Shown: positions 53,118 to 60,967 of the stretch, piece by piece | Numbering within the stretch: the stretch's first letter is position 1 | Layout: every line of letters starts with the position of its first letter | Source: Ottowia sp. | GTDB lineage: Bacteria; Pseudomonadota; Gammaproteobacteria; Burkholderiales; Burkholderiaceae_C | Direction of reading: 5' to 3' | Length of the DNA: 64,000 bases | NCBI RefSeq assembly: GCF_016703145.1 | Contig: NZ_JADJCO010000003.1 | Span: forward strand, 1,318,001-1,382,000 | Position numbers and translations under genes: made by a program | The notes under the pieces: generated by a model | Database searches by the model: none | Seen by the model: the letters and a program-made list of their open reading frames with translations, nothing else | What the model was told of the DNA's origin: nothing

Positions 53118-53762
53118 TCACGGCGCCAGCCGCTCGCGCCGCCAGCCTTCGCCCTCGCGCAGGTACACCAGCCGGTCGTGCAGCCGGCTCGGGCGGCCCT
53201 GCCAGAACTCCCAGCGGTCGGGCGCCAGCCGGTAGCCGCCCCAGTGCGGCGGGCGCGGCGGGTTCAGCAGGAATTTGGCGCCGTACTTGGCGGCGGCGGT
53301 CACCAGCACCGAGCGGTCCGCGATCACCTGGCTCTGCGGGCTGGCCCAGGCGCCGATGCGGCTGTCCAGCGGGCGGCTGGCGAAATAGGCGTCGCTCTCG
53401 GCGTCGCTGACCTGGGACACCTGGCCCTCGATGCGCACCACGCGCTCCAGCTCCACCCAATGGAACTGCAGCGCGGCAAGGGGGTTGCCGGCCAACTCGC
53501 GGCCCTTGCGGCTGTCGTGGTTGGTGTACCAGACGAGACCGCGCGCGTCGAAGCCCTTGACCAGCACGATGCGCGTGCTGGGGCGCAGGTCGCTGCCGAC
53601 GGTGGCCAGGGTCATGGCGTTGGGCTCCGGCACCTGGCTGGCGCGCGCCTCCTCGAACCATTGGGCGAACTGTTGCAGGGGGTCGGTGTGCGAGGCGCTT
53701 TCGGACAGCTCGGCGCGCTCGTAGCTCTTGCGCAGGTGGGTGATGTCGGGGCTGGCGTTCAT
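53118..53762 (-). CDS. pdxH: Pyridoxamine/pyridoxine 5'-phosphate oxidase
   Basis: A 214-residue PNPOx, the FMN enzyme that makes pyridoxal phosphate. Family blocks: the N-terminal LRKSYERAELSESASHTDP, DPLQQFAQWFEEARASQ, MTLATVGSDLRPSTRIVLVK, VWYTNHDSRKGRELAGNP, FASRPLDSRIGAWASPQSQ and the C-terminal WEFWQGRPSRLHDRLVYLR. ATG 53762 is the family start. It is transcribed after a ChaC-like gene on the same strand with a 24-base gap. Confidence 0.95.
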   Translation of the reverse strand: MNASPDITHLRKSYERAELSESASHTDPLQQFAQWFEEARASQVPEPNAMTLATVGSDLRPSTRIVLVKGFDARGLVWYTNHDSRKGRELAGNPLAALQFHWVELERVVRIEGQVSQVSDAESDAYFASRPLDSRIGAWASPQSQVIADRSVLVTAAAKYGAKFLLNPPRPPHWGGYRLAPDRWEFWQGRPSRLHDRLVYLREGEGWRRERLAP

Positions 53763-53785
53763 GGGCGCAAGTATAGAAATCGACG

Positions 53786-54430
53786 TCAGGCGCCGTGCGG
53801 CGTGGGCGCGTGCGCCAGCAGGGCCGCCAGGCGCCGGTCGTCGACGCCGTGCGCGCGCAGGCTGGCGTGCGTTTCGCGCGCGTAGTCCAGCGTGCTGCCG
53901 TAGCGCCCGCGCGCCTCGCGGAAGATGCGGCTGTAGTGGTCGGGCGTCAGCTGGCCGGTGAAGGACGGGCTGCGGCGCGACAGCGTGAAGGCCAGCGCCG
54001 CCACCGGCCCGTGCGGCGTGGCGCAGCGCAGCCAGCGCGCGTCGTACACGCTGGTGGGCATCTCGCGCGCCCACAACTGGTCCAGCACCGCGTCGGCGTC
54101 GCGCCGAGGGATGCGGTACACCACGCCCCGGCAGCTGCCGCCCGGCAGCAGCGCGAACACCAGCCCCGGCGACTCGGGCGTGCCGCGGTTGATGCGGCTC
54201 CACATCGCCAGCGCCCGGTGCCAGCCGGCCACGCGCGTGGCGTGCCGTTCGGCAAAATTGAAGTCGGGCCGCCAGATCAGAGAGGCATAGCCAAATACCC
54301 AAAGATCGCCCAGATGGTGGGGCGCCTCGCCGGCCCGGCGGCGCCACTCGGCGCGCGTGGCCGCCAGCAGCGCCAGCGGGTCGCGGCCACCCTGGCGCAG
54401 GTGCTCGAAAGGCGCGTAGGCGGAGTGCAT
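53786..54430 (-). CDS. ChaC-family gamma-glutamylcyclotransferase
   Basis: A 214-residue protein with the ChaC signature LWVFGYASLIWRPDFNFAER, the substrate-binding region GLVFALLPGGSCRGVVYRIP and a late SFTGQLTPDHYSRIFREARG block. The family cleaves glutathione or gamma-glutamyl compounds. The catalytic Glu is expected in the AREMPTSVYDARW region (E in WAREM). The gene is upstream of pdxH, likely in the same transcript. Confidence 0.85.
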   Translation of the reverse strand: MHSAYAPFEHLRQGGRDPLALLAATRAEWRRRAGEAPHHLGDLWVFGYASLIWRPDFNFAERHATRVAGWHRALAMWSRINRGTPESPGLVFALLPGGSCRGVVYRIPRRDADAVLDQLWAREMPTSVYDARWLRCATPHGPVAALAFTLSRRSPSFTGQLTPDHYSRIFREARGRYGSTLDYARETHASLRAHGVDDRRLAALLAHAPTPHGA

Positions 54431-54479
54431 GTTGAGTGTTTATACAATCGGCCTCAAATTTTGATTGGAGCCACTGAGC

Positions 54480-55025
54480 ATGAGTTCACAAGATGATGAC
54501 AGCCACGGCATCGTGTTCGCGGTGCTGGCCGGGGTAATCCTGCTGGCCATCAGCCTCGCCATCGGCGTGGGCCTGTACCGCACCAGCAAGGGCGCGGCGG
54601 CGGTAACGGCCGCCCAGGGCGCCACCGGCGGTGCGGGCGCGGGTGCCATGGCCGCCGCCGGCCACGCGGGCGCCGCCAGCGGCGCGGTGGGCGACGACGC
54701 CGCCAGCGTGCGGGTGGAGGAGGGCGTGGTGAAGTTCTATTTCGCCACCGCCAAGGCCGACCTCGCCACCGGTGCCAAGGAAGCCCTGGGCGACGTGGTG
54801 AAAGGCGTGGCGGCCGGCAAGACGGCCGTCATCAGCGGCTACCACGACGCCACCGGCGATGCCGCCCGCAACGAGGAACTGGCCAAGCAGCGCGCCTTGG
54901 CCGTGCGCGACGCGCTGCTGTCGCTGGGCATCGGCGAGGACAAGGTCGAGCTGAAGAAGCCCGAAGTGAGCACCGCCAGCGGCAGCAACGCCGAGGCGCG
55001 CCGGGTGGAAGTGACGCTGCAATAA
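54480..55025 (+). CDS. OmpA-like domain protein with N-terminal membrane anchor
   Basis: A 181-residue inner-membrane-anchored protein: one segment (IVFAVLAGVILLAISLAIGV), an Ala/Gly linker, and a C-terminal OmpA-type peptidoglycan-binding-like domain (VKFYFATAKADLATGAKEAL, ISGYHDATGDAARNEELAKQ, RALAVRDALLSLGIGEDKVE). The family Asp/Arg contacts (HDATGD, EELAKQRA) are visible. ATG 54480 follows GGAG. Its role may be in envelope integrity; divergent from the ChaC gene. Confidence 0.85.
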   Translation: MSSQDDDSHGIVFAVLAGVILLAISLAIGVGLYRTSKGAAAVTAAQGATGGAGAGAMAAAGHAGAASGAVGDDAASVRVEEGVVKFYFATAKADLATGAKEALGDVVKGVAAGKTAVISGYHDATGDAARNEELAKQRALAVRDALLSLGIGEDKVELKKPEVSTASGSNAEARRVEVTLQ

Positions 55026-55074
55026 GAACGGTTAACGACGGCCCAGCCACGCGCAGGTGTAGGGCCTTCTGATT

Positions 55075-56136
55075 TCAGGCGGGCTTGCGCAGGAAGCCCT
55101 GGTTGGCGCCGTTGCGGTTGGGCGAGAAGCCGTTGGCGGCCAGCGTTTCCTCGGCCGTGTCGTAGAACACGCCGATCTTCATGATCTCGCGCGCCTGCTG
55201 TGCCGTGGCGATGGGGCGGCCGAATTCACCGTCGGAGATGCGCACCAGTTGCTTGATCTGTTCGACCGAACTCATCTTGCCGGTGCGGCGCTGGTTCCAG
55301 AGCACGTCCTCGATGCCGCAGCGCACGTGCAGGCCCAGGGCGATGCCGATCATGTTGATGGGCAGCACGTTGAGCACCGAGCTTTCCACCGTGATCACCG
55401 CGCCATCGGGCGCGGCGCGCAGCATGTTGGCCAGGTTGAAGATGTTGGCCTGGTCCATGCCGCCGCTGATGGCCACCCAGTTCATCACCAGCGGGCCCTT
55501 GTAGACGCCGCGGCGGATCATGCGCTCGATCGTCTCGAAGCTGTTGATGTTGTAGACCTGGAACTCGCTCTGGATGCCGGCGGCCGTGAGGCGCCGAATG
55601 TGTTCCTCCACGAAGCTGGGGTTCGAGGGGACGATCATGTCCTTGTAGGTGTTATAGAGGTTCGGGAAGCCGCGCGACACGCCCCGGAAATCGTCCTCGC
55701 CCGCGTGCTCGGTCACATTCATTTGCGTGGTGTTGACGGTCACCGTCACCTGGTCGGGCCTGGGTTCGAGGTCGGCCAGCATGTGGCGCGTGTCGTCGGA
55801 CAGCCACTTGGCTTCGCCGCCCGGGCCTTCGGGCGCGAAGCTGATGGAGCCGCCGACCTGGATGACCATCTCCGGCACGGCCTTGCGCACCCCCGCGATC
55901 AGTTCGTTGAACATGGACAGGCGCTTGCTGCCCTTGCCATCGGCTTCGCGCACATGCAAATGCAGCACGGTGGCGCCAGCCTCGTAGCAATCCACCGCTT
56001 TCTGGATCTGCTCTTCCATCGTGACCGGGATGTCTTCGGGAAAGTCCGAGGGAATCCAGCCCGGCGCGTAGGGTGCGGCGGTGATGATCAGGGGCTGCTG
56101 GTTTTCGGGGTACAGGTGGCCGTCGAGAAAGTTCAT
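55075..56136 (-). CDS. BKACE-family beta-keto acid cleavage enzyme
   Basis: A 353-residue member of the 3-keto-5-aminohexanoate cleavage (BKACE, DUF849) family, zinc enzymes that transfer an acyl unit from a beta-keto acid to acetyl-CoA. Visible: PLIITAAPYAPGW, the metal His pair in TVLHLHVREADGKGSKR, VIQVGGSISFAPEGPG, and late KGPLVMNWVAISGGMDQANI and GLHVRCGIEDVLWNQRR. Substrate in this family varies widely. It is last in an operon of two Bug receptor genes (gaps 15 and 43 bases), so the substrate is likely what they deliver. Confidence 0.9.
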   Translation of the reverse strand: MNFLDGHLYPENQQPLIITAAPYAPGWIPSDFPEDIPVTMEEQIQKAVDCYEAGATVLHLHVREADGKGSKRLSMFNELIAGVRKAVPEMVIQVGGSISFAPEGPGGEAKWLSDDTRHMLADLEPRPDQVTVTVNTTQMNVTEHAGEDDFRGVSRGFPNLYNTYKDMIVPSNPSFVEEHIRRLTAAGIQSEFQVYNINSFETIERMIRRGVYKGPLVMNWVAISGGMDQANIFNLANMLRAAPDGAVITVESSVLNVLPINMIGIALGLHVRCGIEDVLWNQRRTGKMSSVEQIKQLVRISDGEFGRPIATAQQAREIMKIGVFYDTAEETLAANGFSPNRNGANQGFLRKPA

Positions 56137-56179
56137 GGAGGGTCTCCGGATTGAGAAATGAATGAATAAAACGCGGGCT

Positions 56180-57169
56180 CTACTCGGGCTTGATGTTTCC
56201 GTCCACGACGATCTTTCGCCAGACGGCCAGATCGTTCTCAACGATCTTGGCGAATGCCGGGCGGCTGATGCCTTGGGTGGGCTCCACGTTGACGCGCCGG
56301 CTGCCTTCCTGCACCGCGGGCGTGCTCAGTGCCGCGTTGATCGCGTCGTGCAGCCGGTCCAGGATCGGCGCGGGCGTGTTCTTGGGCGCGAAAACGCCGT
56401 TCCAGCCGGTCGCGGGGAAGGGAAAGCCCTGCTCCGACATCAGCTTGACGTCGGGCAGTCGGGAGGCGCGCGCATTGCCGTTGACGGCAATGCCGCGCAG
56501 CCTGCCCTGCTGGATGAAGCCCAGCGGCGACACCAGGTCCACCCAGCCGATCGGAATCACGCCGCCCACGATGTCCGTCACCAGCCCCGGCGAGGTCTTG
56601 TAGGGCACGTGGTTGAGGGTGATGCCCGTGCGCTGCCGGATCCATTCCATCGTCAGGTGGCCATTGGAGCCCACGCCCCAGCTGCCGTAGGACGGGTACT
56701 GGGCCGGTTCGCGCCGCAGCAGCTCCACCAGCTCGGGCAGGGTGTTGGCGGGCACGGAGGGATGCACCACCAGCAGCACGCCGCCGACAGCGGTCAGCGC
56801 AATGGGCTCCAGATCGCGCAAGGTCTTGACCGGCAACTCAGGGTTGAGCGCCTCGGCCATGACGGTGGCGGTGGACGAACCTTGCAGCAGCGTGTAGCCA
56901 TCGGGGGCCGCGTTCTTGAGGGCCTGCGTTCCCAGCAGGCCGTTGGCGCCGGGGCGGTTGTCGATGACGAAGGGCTGGCCCAGCGCCTTGCCCAGAGGCT
57001 CGTACAACTGCCGCGCGAGCACGTCGACCACGCTGCCCGCGCCGCTGGGCACGATGACCTTGACGGGGCGGGCCGGCCACGGCGGGTCGCCTTGGGCCCG
57101 GGATGCGCTGTACAGCACGGAAGCGGCGCTGCCCAGCACGAGATGCCTGCGCGTGAATGAGGGGGTCAT
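56180..57169 (-). CDS. Bug/TctC-family periplasmic binding protein (Tat-like signal)
   Basis: A 329-residue Bug protein. The signal peptide has twin Arg followed by a hydrophobic run (FTRRHLVLGSAASVLYSASR), which suggests Tat export. Family core: WPARPVKVIVPSGAGSVVDV, GQPFVIDNRPGANGLLGTQA, YGSWGVGSNGHLTMEWIRQ. The middle gene of the Bug-Bug-BKACE operon. The ligand is unknown. Confidence 0.9.
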   Translation of the reverse strand: MTPSFTRRHLVLGSAASVLYSASRAQGDPPWPARPVKVIVPSGAGSVVDVLARQLYEPLGKALGQPFVIDNRPGANGLLGTQALKNAAPDGYTLLQGSSTATVMAEALNPELPVKTLRDLEPIALTAVGGVLLVVHPSVPANTLPELVELLRREPAQYPSYGSWGVGSNGHLTMEWIRQRTGITLNHVPYKTSPGLVTDIVGGVIPIGWVDLVSPLGFIQQGRLRGIAVNGNARASRLPDVKLMSEQGFPFPATGWNGVFAPKNTPAPILDRLHDAINAALSTPAVQEGSRRVNVEPTQGISRPAFAKIVENDLAVWRKIVVDGNIKPE

Positions 57170-57184
57170 GGGTCGTCTCCTTCG

Positions 57185-58171
57185 TCAGTTGTCCACCGTG
57201 ATGCCCGTGTCGGCCACGATCTGCTTCCACATCTTCAGATCCCGGCCGATGACGGCCTGGAACGCCGCGGGCGACTTCGCTTGGGCGGCCTGGACGTTCA
57301 GGGCGGCCACTTTCTTCACCATGTCGGGCTGGTTCTGGATGCGCGTGATCAAGGCGCCCAGGCGCTCCACGATCGGTGCTGGGGTATGTGCCGGGGCCAG
57401 CACGCCAAACCAGCCGACCGGCTCGAAGTCATAGCCCTGCTCCTGGAACGTGGGAATGTCCGGCGTGCGCGGCAGCCTGACGATGCCGGTCACCGCGATG
57501 CTGCGCAGCCGCTTGGTCTCGATGAAAGGCAGCGGCGCCCCAGGGTCGGTGAAGCCGATCTTCAGCGTGCCGGTGGCCAGTTCGGTGAGCAACTGGCTGG
57601 ACTGCTTGTAGGCCACATGAGGCATCTCCATGCCCGTCTTGCGCTTGAGCCACTCCATCGTGAGATGGCCCGAAGAGCCAACGCCCCAGGTGCCGTAGGA
57701 GTATTTGCCGGGGTTGGACTTCACGAGCTGGACCAGCTCCGGAAGGTTCTTGACCGGCATGTCGTTGCTCACGTGCAGGATCACGCCGCCCTCGACGGTT
57801 TGCGCCACCGGCGCCAGGTCCTTCGTGACGTCGTAAGGAAGGTTCTTCATGAGTGCGGGCGCCATCACCGTGTTGGAGCCAGTGGTGTAGAGCAGCGTGT
57901 AGCCGTCGGGCGCCGCGCGCACCACGGCCTGGGTGCCAATGATGCCGCTGCCGCCCGGCTTGTTGTCCACCACGACGGGTTGCTTGAGTTCCGCGCTCAG
58001 GCGCTGCGCCAGCTCGCGGGCCAGCAGATCGGTGCCCGAGCCGGCCGAGGACGCGGTCACCAGCGTGATGGGCCGGCTGGGCCACGCATCGCCCTGCGCC
58101 CATGCCGCGCAGGAAAACAGGAGTGCCGTGGCAACAGCCGCGGCAGGGCGAAAGACGGTCAGCAGTTTCAC
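57185..58171 (-). CDS. Bug/TctC-family periplasmic binding protein
   Basis: A 328-residue Bug protein with a Sec signal (LLTVFRPAAAVATALLFSCA, AWAQ), family core WPSRPITLVTASSAGSGTDL, KQPVVVDNKPGGSGIIGTQA, and a block YSYGTWGVGSSGHLTMEWL close to that of the next gene, so they are paralogues. Start GTG 58171 with AAGGAG upstream. First gene of the operon, divergent from a GntR regulator, with the palindrome at 58217 between them. Confidence 0.9.
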   Translation of the reverse strand: MKLLTVFRPAAAVATALLFSCAAWAQGDAWPSRPITLVTASSAGSGTDLLARELAQRLSAELKQPVVVDNKPGGSGIIGTQAVVRAAPDGYTLLYTTGSNTVMAPALMKNLPYDVTKDLAPVAQTVEGGVILHVSNDMPVKNLPELVQLVKSNPGKYSYGTWGVGSSGHLTMEWLKRKTGMEMPHVAYKQSSQLLTELATGTLKIGFTDPGAPLPFIETKRLRSIAVTGIVRLPRTPDIPTFQEQGYDFEPVGWFGVLAPAHTPAPIVERLGALITRIQNQPDMVKKVAALNVQAAQAKSPAAFQAVIGRDLKMWKQIVADTGITVDN

Positions 58172-58216
58172 GGGGAGTCTCCTTGACAAGTGCCAGCGCA
58201 GTGTATTTGGAATAAT

Positions 58217-58230
58217 TAATGTCGACATTA
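58217..58230. promoter_or_regulatory. GntR-type operator TAATGTCGACATTA
   Basis: A perfect 14-base palindrome in the divergent gap between the Bug operon and the GntR gene, 46 bases from the Bug start. A 13-of-14 copy is in front of the dioxygenase gene at 59976. A partial copy (ATGTCGACA) overlaps the GntR start at 58287. Confidence 0.65.
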
Positions 58231-58286
58231 GTGATTTCACTAGGTCGACGCCCGGTTTGCCGGCAGGGCTGTGCTAACGTGAAGCA

Positions 58287-59078
58287 ATGTCGACACGAAT
58301 TCGGGCCGCCGCCGCGCCGCCATCCGCCAGCGCGACTGGCAAGCCCCATGACCCAGGCTTGGCCGCCCTGCTCACCCCCAAGGACAGCACCATGCTGGCC
58401 GTGGAAAAGGCGCTGCTGCGCGGCGAAGGCATCCACGCCTCGCCCCCCATCGCCGAACAGATCGCCGCGCGGCTGGCCGGCTTGATCGCGCTGGACTTGC
58501 TCAAGCCGGGCCAGCGGCTCCTGGAGGCCGACATCGGCGCGGTGCTGCAAGTCAGCCGTGCGCCGGTGCGCGAGGCTCTCCGCATCCTGGAGCGCGACCA
58601 CCTGGCGCGGTTGAGCGCGCGGCGCGGGGCGACCGTCACCGCGCCCGACGCCGAGGAGTTGCTGGACATCTTCGAGGTCCGCCTCGCGCTCTACGGCATC
58701 CTGCTGGCGCAAGTCATGCGAGACCGTCCCGACGACCTGCAACGGGTCTTCGAGCAGTTTCTGCCGCGCCTGGAGCAAGCCAGCCGCGAAACGCCTGGGG
58801 CCTACGCCGTGCAGAGCTTTCTTTTGAACCAGCGCATTGCCGATCTGTGCAGCAACCGGCTGGTGGTGGACCAGCTCAAGGCGCTGTCACTGCGCACCCT
58901 GCGCTACGTGCGCCTGGGCTTTGCGGCATCGCCCGGCGCGGTCGCCTCATCGCTGGAGGGCTGGCGGGCATTCCAGGGTGCGGTGGTCCAGCGCGACATC
59001 GCCCTGGTGCAGGCGGCCGCGGCCCAGCGGACCGCGGCCATCCGGAGCCTGGCCGTGGCAGCGGTCCGGCACGCCTGA
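58287..59078 (+). CDS. GntR-family (FadR/VanR-type) regulator
   Basis: A 263-residue regulator: an N-terminal winged helix (EQIAARLAGLIALDLLKPGQ, EADIGAVLQVSRAPVREALR, ILERDHLARLSARRGATVTA) and a C-terminal all-helical FCD ligand domain (LDIFEVRLALYGILLAQVMR and RSLAVAAVRHA). Most likely a repressor of the divergent Bug-Bug-BKACE operon, and perhaps of the dioxygenase gene, through the shared palindrome. Convergent with the dioxygenase gene, ends four bases before it. Confidence 0.88.
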   Translation: MSTRIRAAAAPPSASATGKPHDPGLAALLTPKDSTMLAVEKALLRGEGIHASPPIAEQIAARLAGLIALDLLKPGQRLLEADIGAVLQVSRAPVREALRILERDHLARLSARRGATVTAPDAEELLDIFEVRLALYGILLAQVMRDRPDDLQRVFEQFLPRLEQASRETPGAYAVQSFLLNQRIADLCSNRLVVDQLKALSLRTLRYVRLGFAASPGAVASSLEGWRAFQGAVVQRDIALVQAAAAQRTAAIRSLAVAAVRHA

Positions 59079-59081
59079 GGA

Positions 59082-59933
59082 TCAATAGGGCACGTCGCCC
59101 ACGATGCCGGCGCGCTCCATCTTGCGCGGCGCGGGCCAGTAGTCCATGACCGCGTAGTGTTGGGTGGAGCGGTTGTCCCAGATCGCCACGCTGTTGGGCC
59201 GCCACTTGAAGCGCACCTGGTACTCGGGAATCGTCGCCTGGCTTTGCAGGTAGTGCAGCAGCTGGCTGGCGCCCGGGGTCTTGTCGATGCCGAAGCGCAC
59301 GTTGTCCGGCGTGTGGTAGTTGAGAAAGTGCGTCGTGAAACTGGCCACATAGAGCACCTTCTCGCCCGTCTCGGGGTGCGTGCGCACCACGGGATGCTCC
59401 ACGGGCGGGTGCTCACGCCCCAGCGCGCGCCGCTTCTCCTCGTCCATGGCCGCGCCAAAGCTGTGCTCGATGCTGCTGCTGGCGCGCAGGCGGTCGATCT
59501 TGCGCTTCACCTCGTCGGGCAGGCGCTGGTAGGCCTCGACCATGTTCACCCAGATGGTGTCGCCGCCGACCTCGGGGCATTCGATGCAGCGCAGCACCGC
59601 GCCCATCGGAGGCTTGGGCCGCCACAGAGCGTCGGTGTGCCAGTTGTTCTCGTAGGGGTTCTTTTCCTCGCTGCGGTAGATCTGCGCCAGCCCTGGATAG
59701 TCCGGGTGGCATCCCAGCACGGGATGGCCTTCCAGCGGGCCGAAGCGGCTGGCCAGCGCCACGTGGTCGGCGCGCGAGAAGCGGTCCATGTCCTGGTCGC
59801 GAAAAAACAGCACGCGGTGCTTGAGCAGTTGCGCCTTGAGTTCGGCGAAAAGCGCGTCGTCGCGCACCGCGTCGCGCAGATGGATGCCGGACACCTCGGC
59901 ACCGATGTTGACCGTGAGGCGTTCGATTTGCAT
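59082..59933 (-). CDS. TauD/TfdA-family 2-oxoglutarate/Fe(II) dioxygenase
   Basis: A 283-residue non-haem iron dioxygenase: HxD iron motif in NNWHTDALWRPKPP, distal His in NRSTQHYAVMDYWP with the 2-oxoglutarate-binding Arg/Lys region (APRKMERAGIVGD). Members hydroxylate taurine, 2,4-D and similar substrates, releasing sulfite or phenol. ATG 59933 has AGGAG upstream. The palindrome at 59976 lies 43 bases before its start. Together with BKACE and Bug genes it suggests a degradation pathway whose substrate I cannot name. Confidence 0.88.
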   Translation of the reverse strand: MQIERLTVNIGAEVSGIHLRDAVRDDALFAELKAQLLKHRVLFFRDQDMDRFSRADHVALASRFGPLEGHPVLGCHPDYPGLAQIYRSEEKNPYENNWHTDALWRPKPPMGAVLRCIECPEVGGDTIWVNMVEAYQRLPDEVKRKIDRLRASSSIEHSFGAAMDEEKRRALGREHPPVEHPVVRTHPETGEKVLYVASFTTHFLNYHTPDNVRFGIDKTPGASQLLHYLQSQATIPEYQVRFKWRPNSVAIWDNRSTQHYAVMDYWPAPRKMERAGIVGDVPY

Positions 59934-59975
59934 GGTTTGTCTCCTGAAGGGTGAGGAACTCGGATCGATATTTGT

Positions 59976-59989
59976 TATTGTCGACATTA
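59976..59989. promoter_or_regulatory. Second GntR-type operator TATTGTCGACATTA
   Basis: It differs at one base from the palindrome at 58217 and sits upstream of the dioxygenase start, in the 109-base gap between the dioxygenase and the second GntR gene. Confidence 0.6.
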
Positions 59990-60042
59990 ATTATGAATCG
60001 CTTGGTACCCAGCGTCAACCCCACACCTTCGTCACAGGCGCG

Positions 60043-60804
60043 TCAGCCTTGCGGCAGTGCCGCATGGGCCGCCGCATCGCGCGACAGCTCCATGCGCCGG
60101 ACGGCGGTGGACAGCACCTCGTCCACGTCGCGCCGCGTGATGGCGCGGTGCAGGGCGCGCCAGGTCTCCATCGCCCGGGCCATGCGGGGCGGATCGGCGG
60201 CCAGCCCGAGGCGCACGAAACGCAGCACGCGCAGCGAAATCGAGGCCAGCAGGTCGGCGATGAGGCGTCCCTCGGCCAGCTTGAACATGTCCATGTTCAT
60301 CAGGAAGCCCGCCAGCGCGTGGTCGTCCACCGAACCTTGTTGGGTCGCCTGCTCCAGCTGTGGCATGTGCCGGTCGAACACGGCTTCGAGTTCCTGAGGG
60401 CGCTGCGCCATGAGCTGCCGAAACAGGATCTGGAACAACGCGATGCGCACCTCGTAGATGTCGGCGATGTCCTTGGCGTCCGGCGCGGTGACGCAGGCCC
60501 CCCGGCGCGCCTGGAACTCCACCAGGCGTTCGCGCTCCAGGATGCGCAAGGCTTCCCGCACCGGCGCGCGGCTGACCCGAAGCACCTCGCTGATGTCCTT
60601 TTCGAGCAGGCGCTGGCCCGCGTGGATCATGTCCATGGTGATCACGCCGGCGAGCCGCACGGCGATCTGGTCGGCCACCGGCGCCGTGGCGCCGGCCCCT
60701 GCATGGCGACGCAGCACGGCTTGCTCGACCGCCACCATGATGGGGGTCTGCGGCATCAGCAGGTGGTTCAGGTCAGGGGGATTGCTTGTCTTCTTGCGGG
60801 CCAT
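60043..60804 (-). CDS. GntR-family regulator, paralogue of 58287
   Basis: A 253-residue GntR/FCD protein: DQIAVRLAGVITMDMIHAGQ, EKDISEVLRVSRAPVREALR, ILERERLVEFQARRGACVTA, and the helical domain IYEVRIALFQILFRQLMAQR. The DNA-reading helix nearly matches that of the GntR at 58287 (LxVSRAPVREALRILER), which makes a shared operator likely. ATG 60804 (MARKKTSNPPD) is preferred over 60867. Upstream of the dioxygenase gene on the same strand. Confidence 0.88.
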   Translation of the reverse strand: MARKKTSNPPDLNHLLMPQTPIMVAVEQAVLRRHAGAGATAPVADQIAVRLAGVITMDMIHAGQRLLEKDISEVLRVSRAPVREALRILERERLVEFQARRGACVTAPDAKDIADIYEVRIALFQILFRQLMAQRPQELEAVFDRHMPQLEQATQQGSVDDHALAGFLMNMDMFKLAEGRLIADLLASISLRVLRFVRLGLAADPPRMARAMETWRALHRAITRRDVDEVLSTAVRRMELSRDAAAHAALPQG

Positions 60805-60906
60805 GGCGCCGAGTATGACGGCTGGCGCCGCGGTCGGAAGCGGCGTTCTGGCGAGCATGGAAGGCATCGCGTGGCGGCAGCGTCGTCGCGGATGGGCAGT
60901 ACGATT

Positions 60907-60967
60907 GCTATCAAATATGAAGCTTAATATCTAATATTGGTGCTGGCTAAAGCCTGTTTTATTCAGG
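60907..60967 (+). repeat. Dispersed stem-loop repeat before the CYTH-CHAD stop
   Basis: GCTATCAAATATGAAGC hairpin, then TTGGTGCTGGCTAAAGCC and TTTTATTCAGG. Its last bases overlap the stop codon of the CYTH-CHAD gene, as copy 2 does with ispF. Confidence 0.6.
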
